Shown: piece after piece, positions 49,072 to 57,679 of the stretch | Layout of the letters: each line of letters starts with the position of its first letter | How positions within the stretch are numbered: position 1 is the stretch's first letter | Origin: Spirochaetota bacterium | GTDB taxonomy: Bacteria > Spirochaetota > Spirochaetia > Treponematales > UBA12059 | Assembly (NCBI GenBank): GCA_022703505.1 | Contig: JAKLDN010000009.1 | Span: 62,001 to 126,000 of the forward strand | Direction of reading: 5' to 3' | Length of the DNA: 64,000 bases | Position numbers and translations under genes: made by a program | Notes under the pieces: model-generated | Database searches by the model: none | Told to the model about the DNA's origin: nothing | Seen by the model: the letters and a program-made list of their open reading frames with translations, nothing else

Positions 49072-50538
49072 GTGTACCTGACCTTCGATATCGGAACCTC
49101 CTCCGTCAAGGGAGCCCTGGTCGGGGAGGACGGCCGGGCGTCCCGGGTGGAACGGGCACCGGTGGGGCTGTACCGCGGGGAGGGCGAGTCCGCCTGGGAG
49201 GCGGAGCCCTCGGAGTGGTGGAAGGCCCTGGCCGAGTGCTCCCTCCGGCTGGTACGACGGAACGAAGGCCCGATCCGGGCCGTCGCGGTCAGCGGGAACG
49301 GTCCCACCCTGGTACCCGCGGATTCGAGCGGAAATCCCGTGGGCCGGGCGATCTCCTGGATGGATCGGCGGGCCCGGGATCAGGCGGACCGGATCTCCGC
49401 CGTCCTGGGATTTCCCCTGGATCCCTCCTTCTACCTGCCCAAGGCCCTCTGGTTCCTGGAACACCGCGAGGCGGAGTTCCGCCGGACCGCCCGGTTCTTC
49501 TCCTGCCCGGAGTGGGCCGCCTTCCGGCTCTGCGGGGAGGCCTGCACCTACCTGGCGGATCCCTACTACGAACGTTACACCTGGGGAGGCCCGGCCGCCT
49601 CAGAACTCGGCCTGGACGCGTCCCGGTTCCCGCCCTACGCCGCTCCCGGCCGCGTGCTGGGGAAGGTGCTCCCGGAGGCCGCCCGGGACACGGGAATCCC
49701 CGAGGGCACCCCCGTCGTCACCGCCTTCCCGGACTTCCTGGCGTCCCTCCTGGGCTCCGGGGCCGTGGAACCCGGGATCGCCTGCGATCGGGCGGGCACC
49801 AGCGAAGCCTTCAACCTCTGCTCCGACGCCCCCTGCGCGGACTGGAGCTTCCTCTCCCTGCCCCACGCCGTCCCGGGGCTCTGGAACATCTCCGGAGGGC
49901 TGTCCACCAGCGGGAAGGCCCTGGAGTGGTACGCCCGCGCCGCGGGTTTCCCCGCGGACGAGGAGCCCCCGGCCCGCAAGGTCTTCCGCGCGGCGGAGAC
50001 GTCCGTGCCGGGGGCGCGGAACCTCCTCTTCCTGCCCTTCCTGGCGGGGGAGCGCGCCCCCCTGTGGCGCCGGGATCTCCGGGGAGCCTTCCTGGGGCTC
50101 TCCGTGGACCACGGACCCGGGGACCTCGCCCGGGCGGTGGCGGAATCCATCGGCTTCGGCCTACGCCTTACGTCCCAGGGCCTGGCGGAGCGCGGGCATG
50201 TCGCCCGGCTGGTGCGGGTCAGCGGGAACCCGGCCCGGAACGCCTTTTTGACCCGGCTCAAGGCCGACATCCTGGGACTGCCGGTGGAGGTTCCCGAACT
50301 GCCGGACTGCGAGCTATCAGGCGACGCCGCCGCCTGCGCCGCGGCCCTGGGGGACAGCGCGGACCTGAAGGAGGCCGCCGCCCGGCTGGTCCGGGTGGAG
50401 TCCCGATTCGAGCCGGACCCGCGGCTTCGCGGGGAGTACGACCGGTTGTACTACGTGTTCGCGGACGCCGTGGCGGCTCTCATCCCCCTGTCCGAACGAC
50501 TCTCCCCGGAGTCCGGATCCCCGGGCTCCGGCGGATAG
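49072..50538 (+). CDS. FGGY-family carbohydrate kinase (xylulokinase-like)
   Basis: A 488-aa sugar kinase. The ATP-binding FDIGTSSVKGAL (about residues 4-15), VSGNGPTLV, WMDRRARDQADRI, the DRAGTSEAFN phosphate loop in the second domain and VRVSGNPARN near the end fit the FGGY family, closest to XylB/AraB-type enzymes. The exact sugar is not determined. It begins with GTG 49072, 5 nt after merR, so the two are co-transcribed. No sugar transporter or isomerase lies next to it. Confidence 0.85.
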   Translation: MYLTFDIGTSSVKGALVGEDGRASRVERAPVGLYRGEGESAWEAEPSEWWKALAECSLRLVRRNEGPIRAVAVSGNGPTLVPADSSGNPVGRAISWMDRRARDQADRISAVLGFPLDPSFYLPKALWFLEHREAEFRRTARFFSCPEWAAFRLCGEACTYLADPYYERYTWGGPAASELGLDASRFPPYAAPGRVLGKVLPEAARDTGIPEGTPVVTAFPDFLASLLGSGAVEPGIACDRAGTSEAFNLCSDAPCADWSFLSLPHAVPGLWNISGGLSTSGKALEWYARAAGFPADEEPPARKVFRAAETSVPGARNLLFLPFLAGERAPLWRRDLRGAFLGLSVDHGPGDLARAVAESIGFGLRLTSQGLAERGHVARLVRVSGNPARNAFLTRLKADILGLPVEVPELPDCELSGDAAACAAALGDSADLKEAAARLVRVESRFEPDPRLRGEYDRLYYVFADAVAALIPLSERLSPESGSPGSGG

Positions 50539-50603
50539 AAACGAATCCCGAAACTCGGTAGATTAGAGACCGGCCCGGAAACCCCGAGGCCTTCGGAGGC
50601 CCG

Positions 50604-51527
50604 ATGCCCCAGTCCGTGTTCCAGAGCATCGTCCTGTTCATACTCCTCGCGTCGGGATTCGGCGCCGGAAAGCTCAAGGTCCTGGGTCCGGAGACGGTCC
50701 GGGGGATGTCGCGGTTCATCGTGGACTTCACCCTGCCCGCCCTGGTACTGGTCTCCATGCAGAAACCCTTTTCCCCCGAGCTCCGGGACGAGGCCTTCCG
50801 GATGTTGGGCATTTCCTTCGCGATCTACCTGTCCGCCCTCCCCCTGGCCGTGCTGTGGGCCCGCGCGATCCGGGCTCGGGGACTGGAGAGGGGGGTGCAC
50901 GAGTTCGGGGGGACCTTCGCCAACGTGGCCTTCATGGGCTTTCCCATCATGGGGGCGTACTTCGGGAAGGACATCCTCTTCGACGTATCGATCTACAACA
51001 TGCCCTTCCAGCTGCTGGCGTTTTCCGTGGGGGTGATCATGCTGACCAGGGGAACGTCCGGCGCCCCCCGGCTCACCCTCCGGCAGTGGATCAATCCCGC
51101 CATCCTGTCCACCACCCTGGGATTCGTCTTCTTCCTGGGGTCCGTCAAGATCTCCGGCCCCCTGCTGTCCGGACTCACCATCCTGGGAGACATGACCACC
51201 CCCCTGTCCATGGCCGTGATCGGGGCTATCCTGTCGCGGATGGACGTCCGGGGCGTCCTGGGAAACCTCCGTGTGTACCTTACATCGGTCTATCGGCTGG
51301 TCCTTCATCCCCTGGCCGTCTGGCTGGTCCTGTCGGCCCTGGGGATGCGCGGCCAGTCCCTGGCTGTCCCGGTGGTGCTGGCGACCATGCCCGTGGCGGC
51401 GAACGCGTCCATCCTCTCGGACGCCTACGGCGGGGATTCCGAGACCGCCAGCGCCCTCGTGTTCGTGTCCACCGCGGTCTCCCTGGTCACGATACCGCTC
51501 CTGGCCTGGACCCTCTTCGGGCTCTAG
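50604..51527 (+). CDS. Auxin efflux carrier (AEC)-family transporter
   Basis: A 307-aa membrane protein with about ten hydrophobic helices. Signature phrases are GKLKVLGPETVRGMSRFIVDFTLPALVLVSM near the N-terminus, GTFANVAFMGFPIMGAYFG (conserved N...GFP) in the middle and ATMPVAANASILSDAYGGD near the end. AEC proteins export organic acids such as malate or malonate-type compounds; the substrate is unknown. It lies 65 bp after the kinase gene and 13 bp from the convergent FecR-type gene. Confidence 0.85.
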   Translation: MPQSVFQSIVLFILLASGFGAGKLKVLGPETVRGMSRFIVDFTLPALVLVSMQKPFSPELRDEAFRMLGISFAIYLSALPLAVLWARAIRARGLERGVHEFGGTFANVAFMGFPIMGAYFGKDILFDVSIYNMPFQLLAFSVGVIMLTRGTSGAPRLTLRQWINPAILSTTLGFVFFLGSVKISGPLLSGLTILGDMTTPLSMAVIGAILSRMDVRGVLGNLRVYLTSVYRLVLHPLAVWLVLSALGMRGQSLAVPVVLATMPVAANASILSDAYGGDSETASALVFVSTAVSLVTIPLLAWTLFGL

Positions 51528-51540
51528 GAGCGGCTTTCGC

Positions 51541-52464
51541 TTAATCCCCCGCCAGGACGGGGTTCGTGGACAGGCCGAACACGAGGACCGGCAGGGAGAG
51601 GATGCTCAGGAAGGCGCCCCCGGCCACGGCGTTAAGGCCGAGCACGGGATCCCCGGAGGAATAGGCGTAGGCCCCGACCCCCTGGAGCACAGAGCCCAAC
51701 CCCACCAGGACGACCCCCCCGAAGATCGCGGCGTTCTTCACCTTCAGGTTCGCCTGGACCCGGGCGTAGGTGGGCAGGTCGATCACCCCCGAAGGCTTGG
51801 CCGCCTGGGCGAAGTCGTTCTGGGTCCAGAACGCCCGTATGTCCGAGGATACGGGCACCAGGGACGGCACCCACTTCCCCTCGGACCGTTCCACCGTCAC
51901 CATGCTGCCGGCCTTGACCTTGAGCTCCTCCGGAGGGACGTCGGGGGCGGGAAGGACGGTCACGACCACGGAACCCTCGAAGCAGTAGATCCGGGTGACC
52001 GGAATCATGTCTCCGGTCCCGTCGGTCCGGGCGGTCAGGACGTCGTACCCGAAATCCGTGCCCCGGACCCCCGCGGCCGCGGAGTCGCTGGCGATGTTGA
52101 AGGAGGAACCGCGGGCCAGCTTGTCCACCTTGGCCCGGACCCGGCCGTACACCAGCTTGAAGCCCCGTTCCGGGGACTCGGAGAGGGTGGTGAGAACGAA
52201 GACCGTGTTCTCCGAGAGCTTGAGCACCCCTCCCGAAGGCTTGAGCCGCAGTTCCAGGAAGGTGCCCTTCCCGGTCTGCACCTGGTCTCCCTGCTCCAGG
52301 CGGAAACCCAGAAGCTCGTCTGCGGGCAGGGGTTTGTTGTCCCGGAGGATCGTGACATCCGTGCCGACCGCGAATTCCACCTCGGCCCAGGCCGAGGCCC
52401 CCTGCCCCCACGCAGCGAAGGCCGCAGCCAGCAGCACGGCCGTCAGAATACATTTCCGCTTCAT
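51541..52464 (-). CDS. FecR-domain periplasmic protein
   Basis: A 307-aa exported protein. Signal peptide residues 1-20 (cleavage near AWG/QGA). The FecR domain spans about 28-170: VEFAVGTDVTILRDNKPLP, GDQVQTGKGTFLELRLKPSGGVLKLSENT, and GSSFNIASDSAAAGVRGTDFGYDV. A C-terminal hydrophobic hairpin (about residues 255-300) would anchor it in a membrane. FecR-like proteins in spirochaetes are mostly uncharacterised. TATACT lies 6 nt before ATG 52464 with no ribosome binding site, so its transcript may be leaderless. It is divergent from the 52549 gene. Confidence 0.75.
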   Translation of the reverse strand: MKRKCILTAVLLAAAFAAWGQGASAWAEVEFAVGTDVTILRDNKPLPADELLGFRLEQGDQVQTGKGTFLELRLKPSGGVLKLSENTVFVLTTLSESPERGFKLVYGRVRAKVDKLARGSSFNIASDSAAAGVRGTDFGYDVLTARTDGTGDMIPVTRIYCFEGSVVVTVLPAPDVPPEELKVKAGSMVTVERSEGKWVPSLVPVSSDIRAFWTQNDFAQAAKPSGVIDLPTYARVQANLKVKNAAIFGGVVLVGLGSVLQGVGAYAYSSGDPVLGLNAVAGGAFLSILSLPVLVFGLSTNPVLAGD

Positions 52465-52511
52465 ATCCACAGTATAGCATGAACCTGGCCCGACCGCCAC
52501 GACGCCTCGGA

Positions 52512-52540
52512 TTGCATCGGACCGGGGGCCGGGCTATACT
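52512..52540 (+). promoter_or_regulatory. Promoter of the 52549-murD-ACT operon
   Basis: TTGCAT (52512-52517) and TATACT (52535-52540) are spaced by 17 nt. The ATG of the next gene begins only 8 nt after the -10 box, so the transcript would start at or next to the start codon. Confidence 0.6.
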
Positions 52541-52548
52541 TCCCTCCG

Positions 52549-53508
52549 ATGGAATCCATCCTCAACGAGATCCGCCTAGCGTTTTCGGATCCCCAGATCA
52601 ACAACCTGGCCGCCTCGGCGCCGGCGGAGGCTCGGGATTCCCTGTACTCGATGCGGTTCGGCCAGAGCGAGGAATACTTCCTGGAGCTCGCCCGGGATAT
52701 CGAGATCCCCCACTTTCCCATCCATCACGACGTCCGCCTTCGCGAACCTTCGGAGACCTACCTGCAGGCGCTGAGGGCCACCCTGCGCCAGCTCGTCTCC
52801 CTCCTTCCCGCCACCTTCCGGGACCTGGTTCATCTGTTCGAACCCGCCGAAACCCTGAAGCCCGCGTTCTTCCACCTCTACAAGGTCCAGGAATCCGTCT
52901 ACCTCTACGTCCTGCGCATCGACCTCCTGAACCGCCCCCTGGAGACGGACCTGGTGGAAGCGGGCACGAACGAGACGACCCCCGCCTACCGCACCCGACG
53001 GCTCTATCTGGAAAGCGAGCTCATCCCCCTGACCGGGATCGAACGTGAGGAAGGGACGATCCGCGCGTTCCGGGTAAGGCAGATGGTCTCGAACACCTGG
53101 ATCGGCGAATCCGGCAAGGGGTACCAGGTGCGGGGAATCTGGATGGACGCCGACCTGTCCAAGTTCTTCTCCAAGCTGTTCCTGCCCGAGGGGAAACGGG
53201 TCTATCCCTTCCTGCCCTTCTTCTGCAAGTACAAGACCGTATGCTCCTTCGTGCCCGTGCCGGAGGGGACCTCCCGGAAACGGGCCCTTCCGGTCCTGCA
53301 CCGGGCCCTGGGATTCCTGGAACCGGAGATGGAGCGGATCCAGGGAATTCTTAAGGGCTCGACCTTCTCGGAATCCGACGAGAGATTCCTGGCGCTCCGT
53401 GCCCGCATCCCCCCATCCTGGAAAGACCTGTACCGGGAGGTCTCGGTCCGCCCGTACCTGAACCCCCGGGACATGAAGGAGTACGAGCTTGAGTATCCGC
53501 GATCCTGA
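52549..53508 (+). CDS. Unknown protein upstream of murD
   Basis: A 319-aa soluble protein of no family I can name. The first 100 residues are helical (MESILNEIRLAFSDPQINNLA; ETYLQALRATLRQLVSLLP); a beta-rich middle follows (FFHLYKVQESVYLYVLRIDLL; RTRRLYLESELIPL; GYQVRGIWMDADLSKFF), then a basic region and a charged end. No signal peptide or transmembrane helix. It overlaps murD by 20 nt and probably shares its transcript. Gene order suggests envelope or division, but nothing in the sequence proves this. Confidence 0.65.
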   Translation: MESILNEIRLAFSDPQINNLAASAPAEARDSLYSMRFGQSEEYFLELARDIEIPHFPIHHDVRLREPSETYLQALRATLRQLVSLLPATFRDLVHLFEPAETLKPAFFHLYKVQESVYLYVLRIDLLNRPLETDLVEAGTNETTPAYRTRRLYLESELIPLTGIEREEGTIRAFRVRQMVSNTWIGESGKGYQVRGIWMDADLSKFFSKLFLPEGKRVYPFLPFFCKYKTVCSFVPVPEGTSRKRALPVLHRALGFLEPEMERIQGILKGSTFSESDERFLALRARIPPSWKDLYREVSVRPYLNPRDMKEYELEYPRS

Positions 53509-54904
53509 GGCCCGAGACCTATCGGGCCGGCGCGTCACCGTCATGGGCCTGGGGCTCAACGGGGGCGGTCTGGCCTCCGCCCGGTTCTTCGCCCTCCGGG
53601 GCGCGTCCGTGACCGTCACGGACATGAAGGATGAAACGGCCCTGGCGGAATCCCTGGCCGCCCTGGAAGGGCTTCCCATCCGATACGTCCTGGGGCACCA
53701 CGAGCTGGAGGACTTTTCCGGGGCGGACCTGGTCATCAAGAATCCCGCGGTCCGGGCCGATTCGCCCTTCCTGTCCGCAGCCCGGGCCGTGGAGACGGAC
53801 ATCTCGACCTTCCTCCGCTACTGTCCGGGTCCCGTCGCGGCCGTGACGGGCTCCAAGGGCAAATCCACCACCGCGAGCGCCCTGGCCCACGCCCTTTCCG
53901 CGGCGGGCACCGCTTTCCTCGGGGGGAACATCACGGTCTCCCCCCTCACCTTCCTGGATCAGGTCCGAGTGGACACTCCGGTGGTCCTGGAGCTCTCCAG
54001 TTGGCAACTGGGCGACCTGAAGGGACGCGGGCTCCTCCGGCCCCGGGTGGCCGTCCTCACCCGGATCGTGCCGGACCACCTCGACCGCTACCCGTCCATG
54101 GAGGCCTACGTCGCGGACAAGCGCCTCATCTACGCCGACCAGGATCCTTCCTGCTATACCGTCTGCGACCGGGACGACCCCTACGGACGCTCCTTCGGGA
54201 CCGAAACCCCCGGGACCGCCCGGTGGTACGCCGACACCCTGGAGGCGGGGCTTTCCGGAGCCTGGTTCGAAGGTCCCGTCGGCCTATACCGGGATCCGGA
54301 CGGCCGCACGGAGGAGATACTACCGGAGCGTCTCCGGGTGCCCGGTCCCCACGCCCGCCGCAACCTCCTGGCCGCGGCCCTGGGAGCCCGCCTGATGGGC
54401 GCCCCGGCCGGGACGATCCTCCGTGCCCTGGGGGAGTTCCCCGGGGTGGAGCACCGGCTGGAGATGTTCCTGGACGCCGGGGGAGTTCGGTACTGCAACG
54501 ACTCCGCCGCCACGGTCCCCCAGGCCGTGGAAGCCGCCCTGCACGCCTTCGACACGCCGACGGTGCTCATCACCGGGGGAACGGACAAGAACCTGGACTT
54601 TTCCCCCGTCCGAGCAGCCTACCGCAGGGCCAAGGCCATCGTGCTGCTGGCCGGGACGGGTTCCGAAAAACTCCGCACCCTCCTGGACCAGGACGGAACC
54701 TCCTACGAAGGACCCTACGACGACCTGGAGAAGGCCGTCCGGGCGGCCGCCGCGAAAACCATCCCGGGCGACACGGTCCTCCTGTCCCCGGGCTGCACCT
54801 CCTTCGGAATGTTCCGGAACGAGTTCGACCGGGGAAGGAAATTCAAGGAGTGCGCGGCCCGGATCGCCGGAGTCCCGGTGACCGAAAACCGCGGGTCCGA
54901 ATGA
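53489..54904 (+). CDS. murD: UDP-N-acetylmuramoylalanine-D-glutamate ligase
   Basis: A 471-aa cytoplasmic Mur ligase that adds D-Glu to UDP-MurNAc-L-Ala. The N-terminal Rossmann domain (VTVMGLGLNGGGLASARFF), ATP loop AVTGSKGKSTTASAL (about residues 118-132), ELSSWQLGDL, LTRIVPDHLDRYPSMEAYVADK (with the carbamylated Lys) and ITGGTDKNLDFSP of domain III are all present. Start is TTG 53489 with GGAG 10 nt upstream. It overlaps both neighbours and the next ATG shares its stop (ATGA). Confidence 0.94.
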   Translation: MSIRDPEARDLSGRRVTVMGLGLNGGGLASARFFALRGASVTVTDMKDETALAESLAALEGLPIRYVLGHHELEDFSGADLVIKNPAVRADSPFLSAARAVETDISTFLRYCPGPVAAVTGSKGKSTTASALAHALSAAGTAFLGGNITVSPLTFLDQVRVDTPVVLELSSWQLGDLKGRGLLRPRVAVLTRIVPDHLDRYPSMEAYVADKRLIYADQDPSCYTVCDRDDPYGRSFGTETPGTARWYADTLEAGLSGAWFEGPVGLYRDPDGRTEEILPERLRVPGPHARRNLLAAALGARLMGAPAGTILRALGEFPGVEHRLEMFLDAGGVRYCNDSAATVPQAVEAALHAFDTPTVLITGGTDKNLDFSPVRAAYRRAKAIVLLAGTGSEKLRTLLDQDGTSYEGPYDDLEKAVRAAAAKTIPGDTVLLSPGCTSFGMFRNEFDRGRKFKECAARIAGVPVTENRGSE

Positions 54905-55293
54905 GGATCCTCGCGCTGGAGGGGGATTACTCCGTCTATCGTTTCGATCCGGACCGGGACATTCCCGGGAGCCTCTTGGCAGGCTCGGGCTTCCGGAGCG
55001 TTACCCGGACTGACCAGGAGCTCTCGGTGGTCGCCCGGACCGGGGCCCTCCGGGGCGCTCCCCGGGAAGAGGCGGGCTGGACCCTCTGGATGGTCCAGGG
55101 GCCCCTGGACTTCGGGCTATTGGGCGTCCTCAGCTCGATCACCGGACCCCTGGCCGCCGCGGGAGTCAGCGTCTTCGCGGTCTCCACCTTCGATACGGAC
55201 TACATCCTGTGGAAGAAGGACAGGGCCGGGGAGGCCGTCCGAGCCCTCCGGGAGGCGGGATTCGAGGTGGAGGGATCCGCACGGTTTCTCTGA
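54901..55293 (+). CDS. ACT-domain protein (CASTOR/DUF2241-like)
   Basis: A 130-aa protein with two ACT-like halves: ILALEGDYSVYRFDPDRDIP at the start and TLWMVQGPLDFGLLGVLSSITGPLAAAGVSVFAVSTFDTDYILWKKD in the second half, where the latter matches the ACT phrase of aspartokinase-like CASTOR proteins (GVLSSI..PL..AGVSIFA.ST..TDY.LV). These bind amino acids. It starts inside the murD stop codon and is the last gene of the operon. Confidence 0.8.
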   Translation: MRILALEGDYSVYRFDPDRDIPGSLLAGSGFRSVTRTDQELSVVARTGALRGAPREEAGWTLWMVQGPLDFGLLGVLSSITGPLAAAGVSVFAVSTFDTDYILWKKDRAGEAVRALREAGFEVEGSARFL

Positions 55294-55309
55294 GGCGGCC
55301 CTCCGGGAT

Positions 55310-56140
55310 TCACTCGAACACGACGGAGCCGTACCCCACGAAGCTCTCCGAAGCCTGGACGTCCCGGCTCGTGTAATAGCCGCACAGCTTGGGATTCGTG
55401 AAACCCAGGGCTCGGGCGAATCCGATGGCCGCGGCAGCCGCTCCCGGGGAACAGGCGGCGCGATCTTCGTTGCCCCGGCGTATAACGTCCCGCGAATCCA
55501 AGGCCAGAAGGGCGTCCAGAAAACCGCGGTCGTTCACGTCCCGGACCCATTCCTGGGCCTCGGGTCCCCGGCCTTTGGGACAGAAGCTGTAGCTGGGCCC
55601 GTAGTGGGTCAGGTCCGTGGAGGCCAGGAAGAAGGTCTTGCGACCCAGGTTCGCGGCCGCCCGGGCCGCGGCGGCTCCCAGGTTCTCCGCGGAATCGTCG
55701 TTGGGAACCCTTAGCCAGAGGACCCGGGCCTCGGGGAATCGAAGCCGGACGAGGGGAAGGAGGACTTCCACGGTGTTGTCCGCCCAGCGGTCGGCCTCCA
55801 GGGGGGCGTAGGCCCCCAGGGCTTCCGCCAATTCCCGGTCCGCGGGGACGAGTCCCAGGGGAGTCCGGAAGGCCTCCTCCTCGGCCGCGAGGGGGGCGGA
55901 TCCGGGGGGCCTATGGCCTCCCGCCACGATGACCGTCTCCGCGTCGGTCCGCGCCCTGCGAAGGGTGTCCCAGGCCAGGCGCCCGGAAAAGTACCAGCCC
56001 GCGTGGGGGGCGACTCCTGCGCCCGCGGTCCGGTCAGGGTCCGCCTCCAGGGTCCTCTCCCACTCGTCCACCGCGGCCCGGACTCCTTCCTCGTCGCCCG
56101 GGTACCAGCCGCCCTCCAGGGACCTGTTCCGAATCCGCAT
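55310..56140 (-). CDS. MEMO-family protein (AmmeMemoRadiSam B)
   Basis: A 276-aa protein of the MEMO1 family. It has the conserved WYPGDEEGVRAAV start, VAPHAGWYFSGRLAWDTLRRA (metal-site His), GGHRPPGSAPLAA in place of the usual GPNH, and STDLTHYGPSYSF near residue 175. Bacterial homologues often sit with AMMECR1 and a radical-SAM protein; neither partner is here. Human MEMO1 binds iron/copper; the bacterial role is uncertain. Confidence 0.8.
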   Translation of the reverse strand: MRIRNRSLEGGWYPGDEEGVRAAVDEWERTLEADPDRTAGAGVAPHAGWYFSGRLAWDTLRRARTDAETVIVAGGHRPPGSAPLAAEEEAFRTPLGLVPADRELAEALGAYAPLEADRWADNTVEVLLPLVRLRFPEARVLWLRVPNDDSAENLGAAAARAAANLGRKTFFLASTDLTHYGPSYSFCPKGRGPEAQEWVRDVNDRGFLDALLALDSRDVIRRGNEDRAACSPGAAAAAIGFARALGFTNPKLCGYYTSRDVQASESFVGYGSVVFE

Positions 56141-56206
56141 GTCCGCCCCCTTTTCCGCTTGAGCGGTTCCGTTTTCCGGTTTCTTACAGTATACTCGGAA
56201 TCCATC

Positions 56207-57460
56207 ATGGATGGATCAAAACGTACGCTGTTTCTCGTGGCCAGCTTGGCCGTGTTCCTGGCCGCCCTGGGCGTCTCCTCCGTCCGGCTGGCCCTCCGGT
56301 ACTCGGAGAACCTGCGAAAGTCCCAGTCCGTCTTCGAAACCCTTAGTTCCGCCGCGTCCCGGACACTCGCGCAGACCGGGCCCCAGGACGAGGCTTGGAG
56401 AACCCTGGTCCGTACCGTGTACAGGAACGACGACTCGGTCCTCCTGGTCGTCCTTCATGCCCCCGGGACCGGGATACTCCACATGATGCCCAAGTCCGCT
56501 CCCTACCTGGACGGGTCCCCCCAGACCGCCCCCGTCCCCCCGGAGCTCTATTATCCCCCCCAGACCGTCTCCCGGCTCTCCGCCGTCGTCGGTTCCGCCG
56601 CCGGTTCGCCCGTCACCCTGGAACTCCTGTATTCCCTGGCGCGCCAGCGGGACGTCTACGAGGCGGCCCGGCTCGGACTGATCCTCGCCGCAGCCTGGAC
56701 CGCCCTCTGTCTGCTGTCCGCCACGGCCGCGACCCTCCGGTCCGGAAGCCGCACCCCGGCTGCGGTCCCCGCCTCCGTTTCCGGGGGACCCGCTCCCGGG
56801 CCCGTCGTTCCCGGACCGGTCCTCCCGGACGAGGACTTTCAGCTGCCGGAGATCCCCCCGAATCCGGACGGTGCGGCGGACCGCGGGGAATCCGGGCCTT
56901 CCGCGCCGTCCCGGGAATCCCCCCCACCCCGGGAACCTTCCGGACACCCCCGGGGACTTTATTCCCCGGATTCCGGACTCGGCTGGCCCGAGTACCTGCC
57001 GGAACGGCTGGGAGCCGAACTTTCCCGGGCCGCGTCCTTCGAGCAGGACCTGGTGCTCATGGAACTCTCCCACGAAGGCATATCCCGGGGCTCCCCGGCC
57101 TATCGGGTCATCATCCGGATCCTGCTGGAGTTCTTCAGCTTCCGGGACCTGGCCTTCGAGCAGGACCCGGCCGGTTTGGCCGTCATCCTTCCGAACATCG
57201 ACGCCGAACACGCCCTGCGCATGGCGGAGGAGTTCCTGAAGAAGGTTACTTCCATTCTCCGGGAGGAGGGTGCGTCCTCGGATTACCGGAAGATCTTCAT
57301 AGGGCTGTCCTCCCGCTCCGGACGGCTCGTGGACTCGGAACGGGTCATCACGGAAGCCCGCGCGGCCCTGACCCGGGCGCGCGAGGAAGGGGATTCCCGG
57401 ATCGTCGCCTTCAAGGCGGACCCGAACAAGTACCGGGATTATATCGCCGCCCGGCCCTAA
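56207..57460 (+). CDS. Membrane protein with degenerate GGDEF-like domain
   Basis: A 417-aa protein. One transmembrane helix (about residues 7-28), an extracytoplasmic stretch of about 120 residues, a second helix (about 152-175), then a Pro-rich linker (about 185-260). The C-terminal 150 residues (LGAELSRAASFEQDLVLMELSHEG; DPAGLAVILPNIDAEHALRMAEEFLKKV; ARAALTRAREEGDSRIVAF) look like a GGDEF fold, but the GG(D/E)EF loop is replaced (FEQDPAGLAVIL), so cyclase activity is unlikely. TATACT at 56190-56195 is 11 nt before ATG 56207 and no ribosome binding site is seen. Confidence 0.65.
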   Translation: MDGSKRTLFLVASLAVFLAALGVSSVRLALRYSENLRKSQSVFETLSSAASRTLAQTGPQDEAWRTLVRTVYRNDDSVLLVVLHAPGTGILHMMPKSAPYLDGSPQTAPVPPELYYPPQTVSRLSAVVGSAAGSPVTLELLYSLARQRDVYEAARLGLILAAAWTALCLLSATAATLRSGSRTPAAVPASVSGGPAPGPVVPGPVLPDEDFQLPEIPPNPDGAADRGESGPSAPSRESPPPREPSGHPRGLYSPDSGLGWPEYLPERLGAELSRAASFEQDLVLMELSHEGISRGSPAYRVIIRILLEFFSFRDLAFEQDPAGLAVILPNIDAEHALRMAEEFLKKVTSILREEGASSDYRKIFIGLSSRSGRLVDSERVITEARAALTRAREEGDSRIVAFKADPNKYRDYIAARP

Positions 57461-57531
57461 AGTCCGCCGGCGGTCCCGGCCGACTCCCGGAGCGGCGGGG
57501 CGCTGCCGGTCCCTTCCCCCAGCCGGGCCGG

Positions 57532-57679
57532 CTAGGAGCCTGTCGGACTTGTGGATATATAGCGCCGATAGGCGCTATATATCCCGATTATTCGGCTCCT
57601 TTGGAGTTTGCAAAGTAGAAAAATCGCATAAATGCGATTTTTCTATTATATAAAGTGGGCAAGCCCGACAAACTCCTAG
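57532..57679. mobile_element. MITE-like element with CTAG target duplication
   Basis: CTAG occurs at both ends (57532-57535, 57676-57679). Between them lies a 140-bp AT-rich segment with terminal inverted repeats GAGCCTGTCGGACTTG (57536-57551) and CAAGCCCGACAAACTC (57660-57675), 13 of 16 matching. Inside are two perfect 14-bp hairpins, 57553-57566/57571-57584 (loop GATA) and 57616-57629/57632-57645 (loop AA), and a small CTCC-TTT-GGAG stem. No ORF fits. Base composition is far below the surrounding G+C. The right CTAG supplies the TAG stop of the DUF4340-like gene. In this convergent gap the stems could also work as terminators. Confidence 0.7.

Noticed and set aside
57553-57645. Simple back-to-back terminators as the full explanation of the two hairpins
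   Set aside because: The hairpins lie inside matching terminal repeats flanked by CTAG, which terminators alone do not explain; a termination role may be additional.
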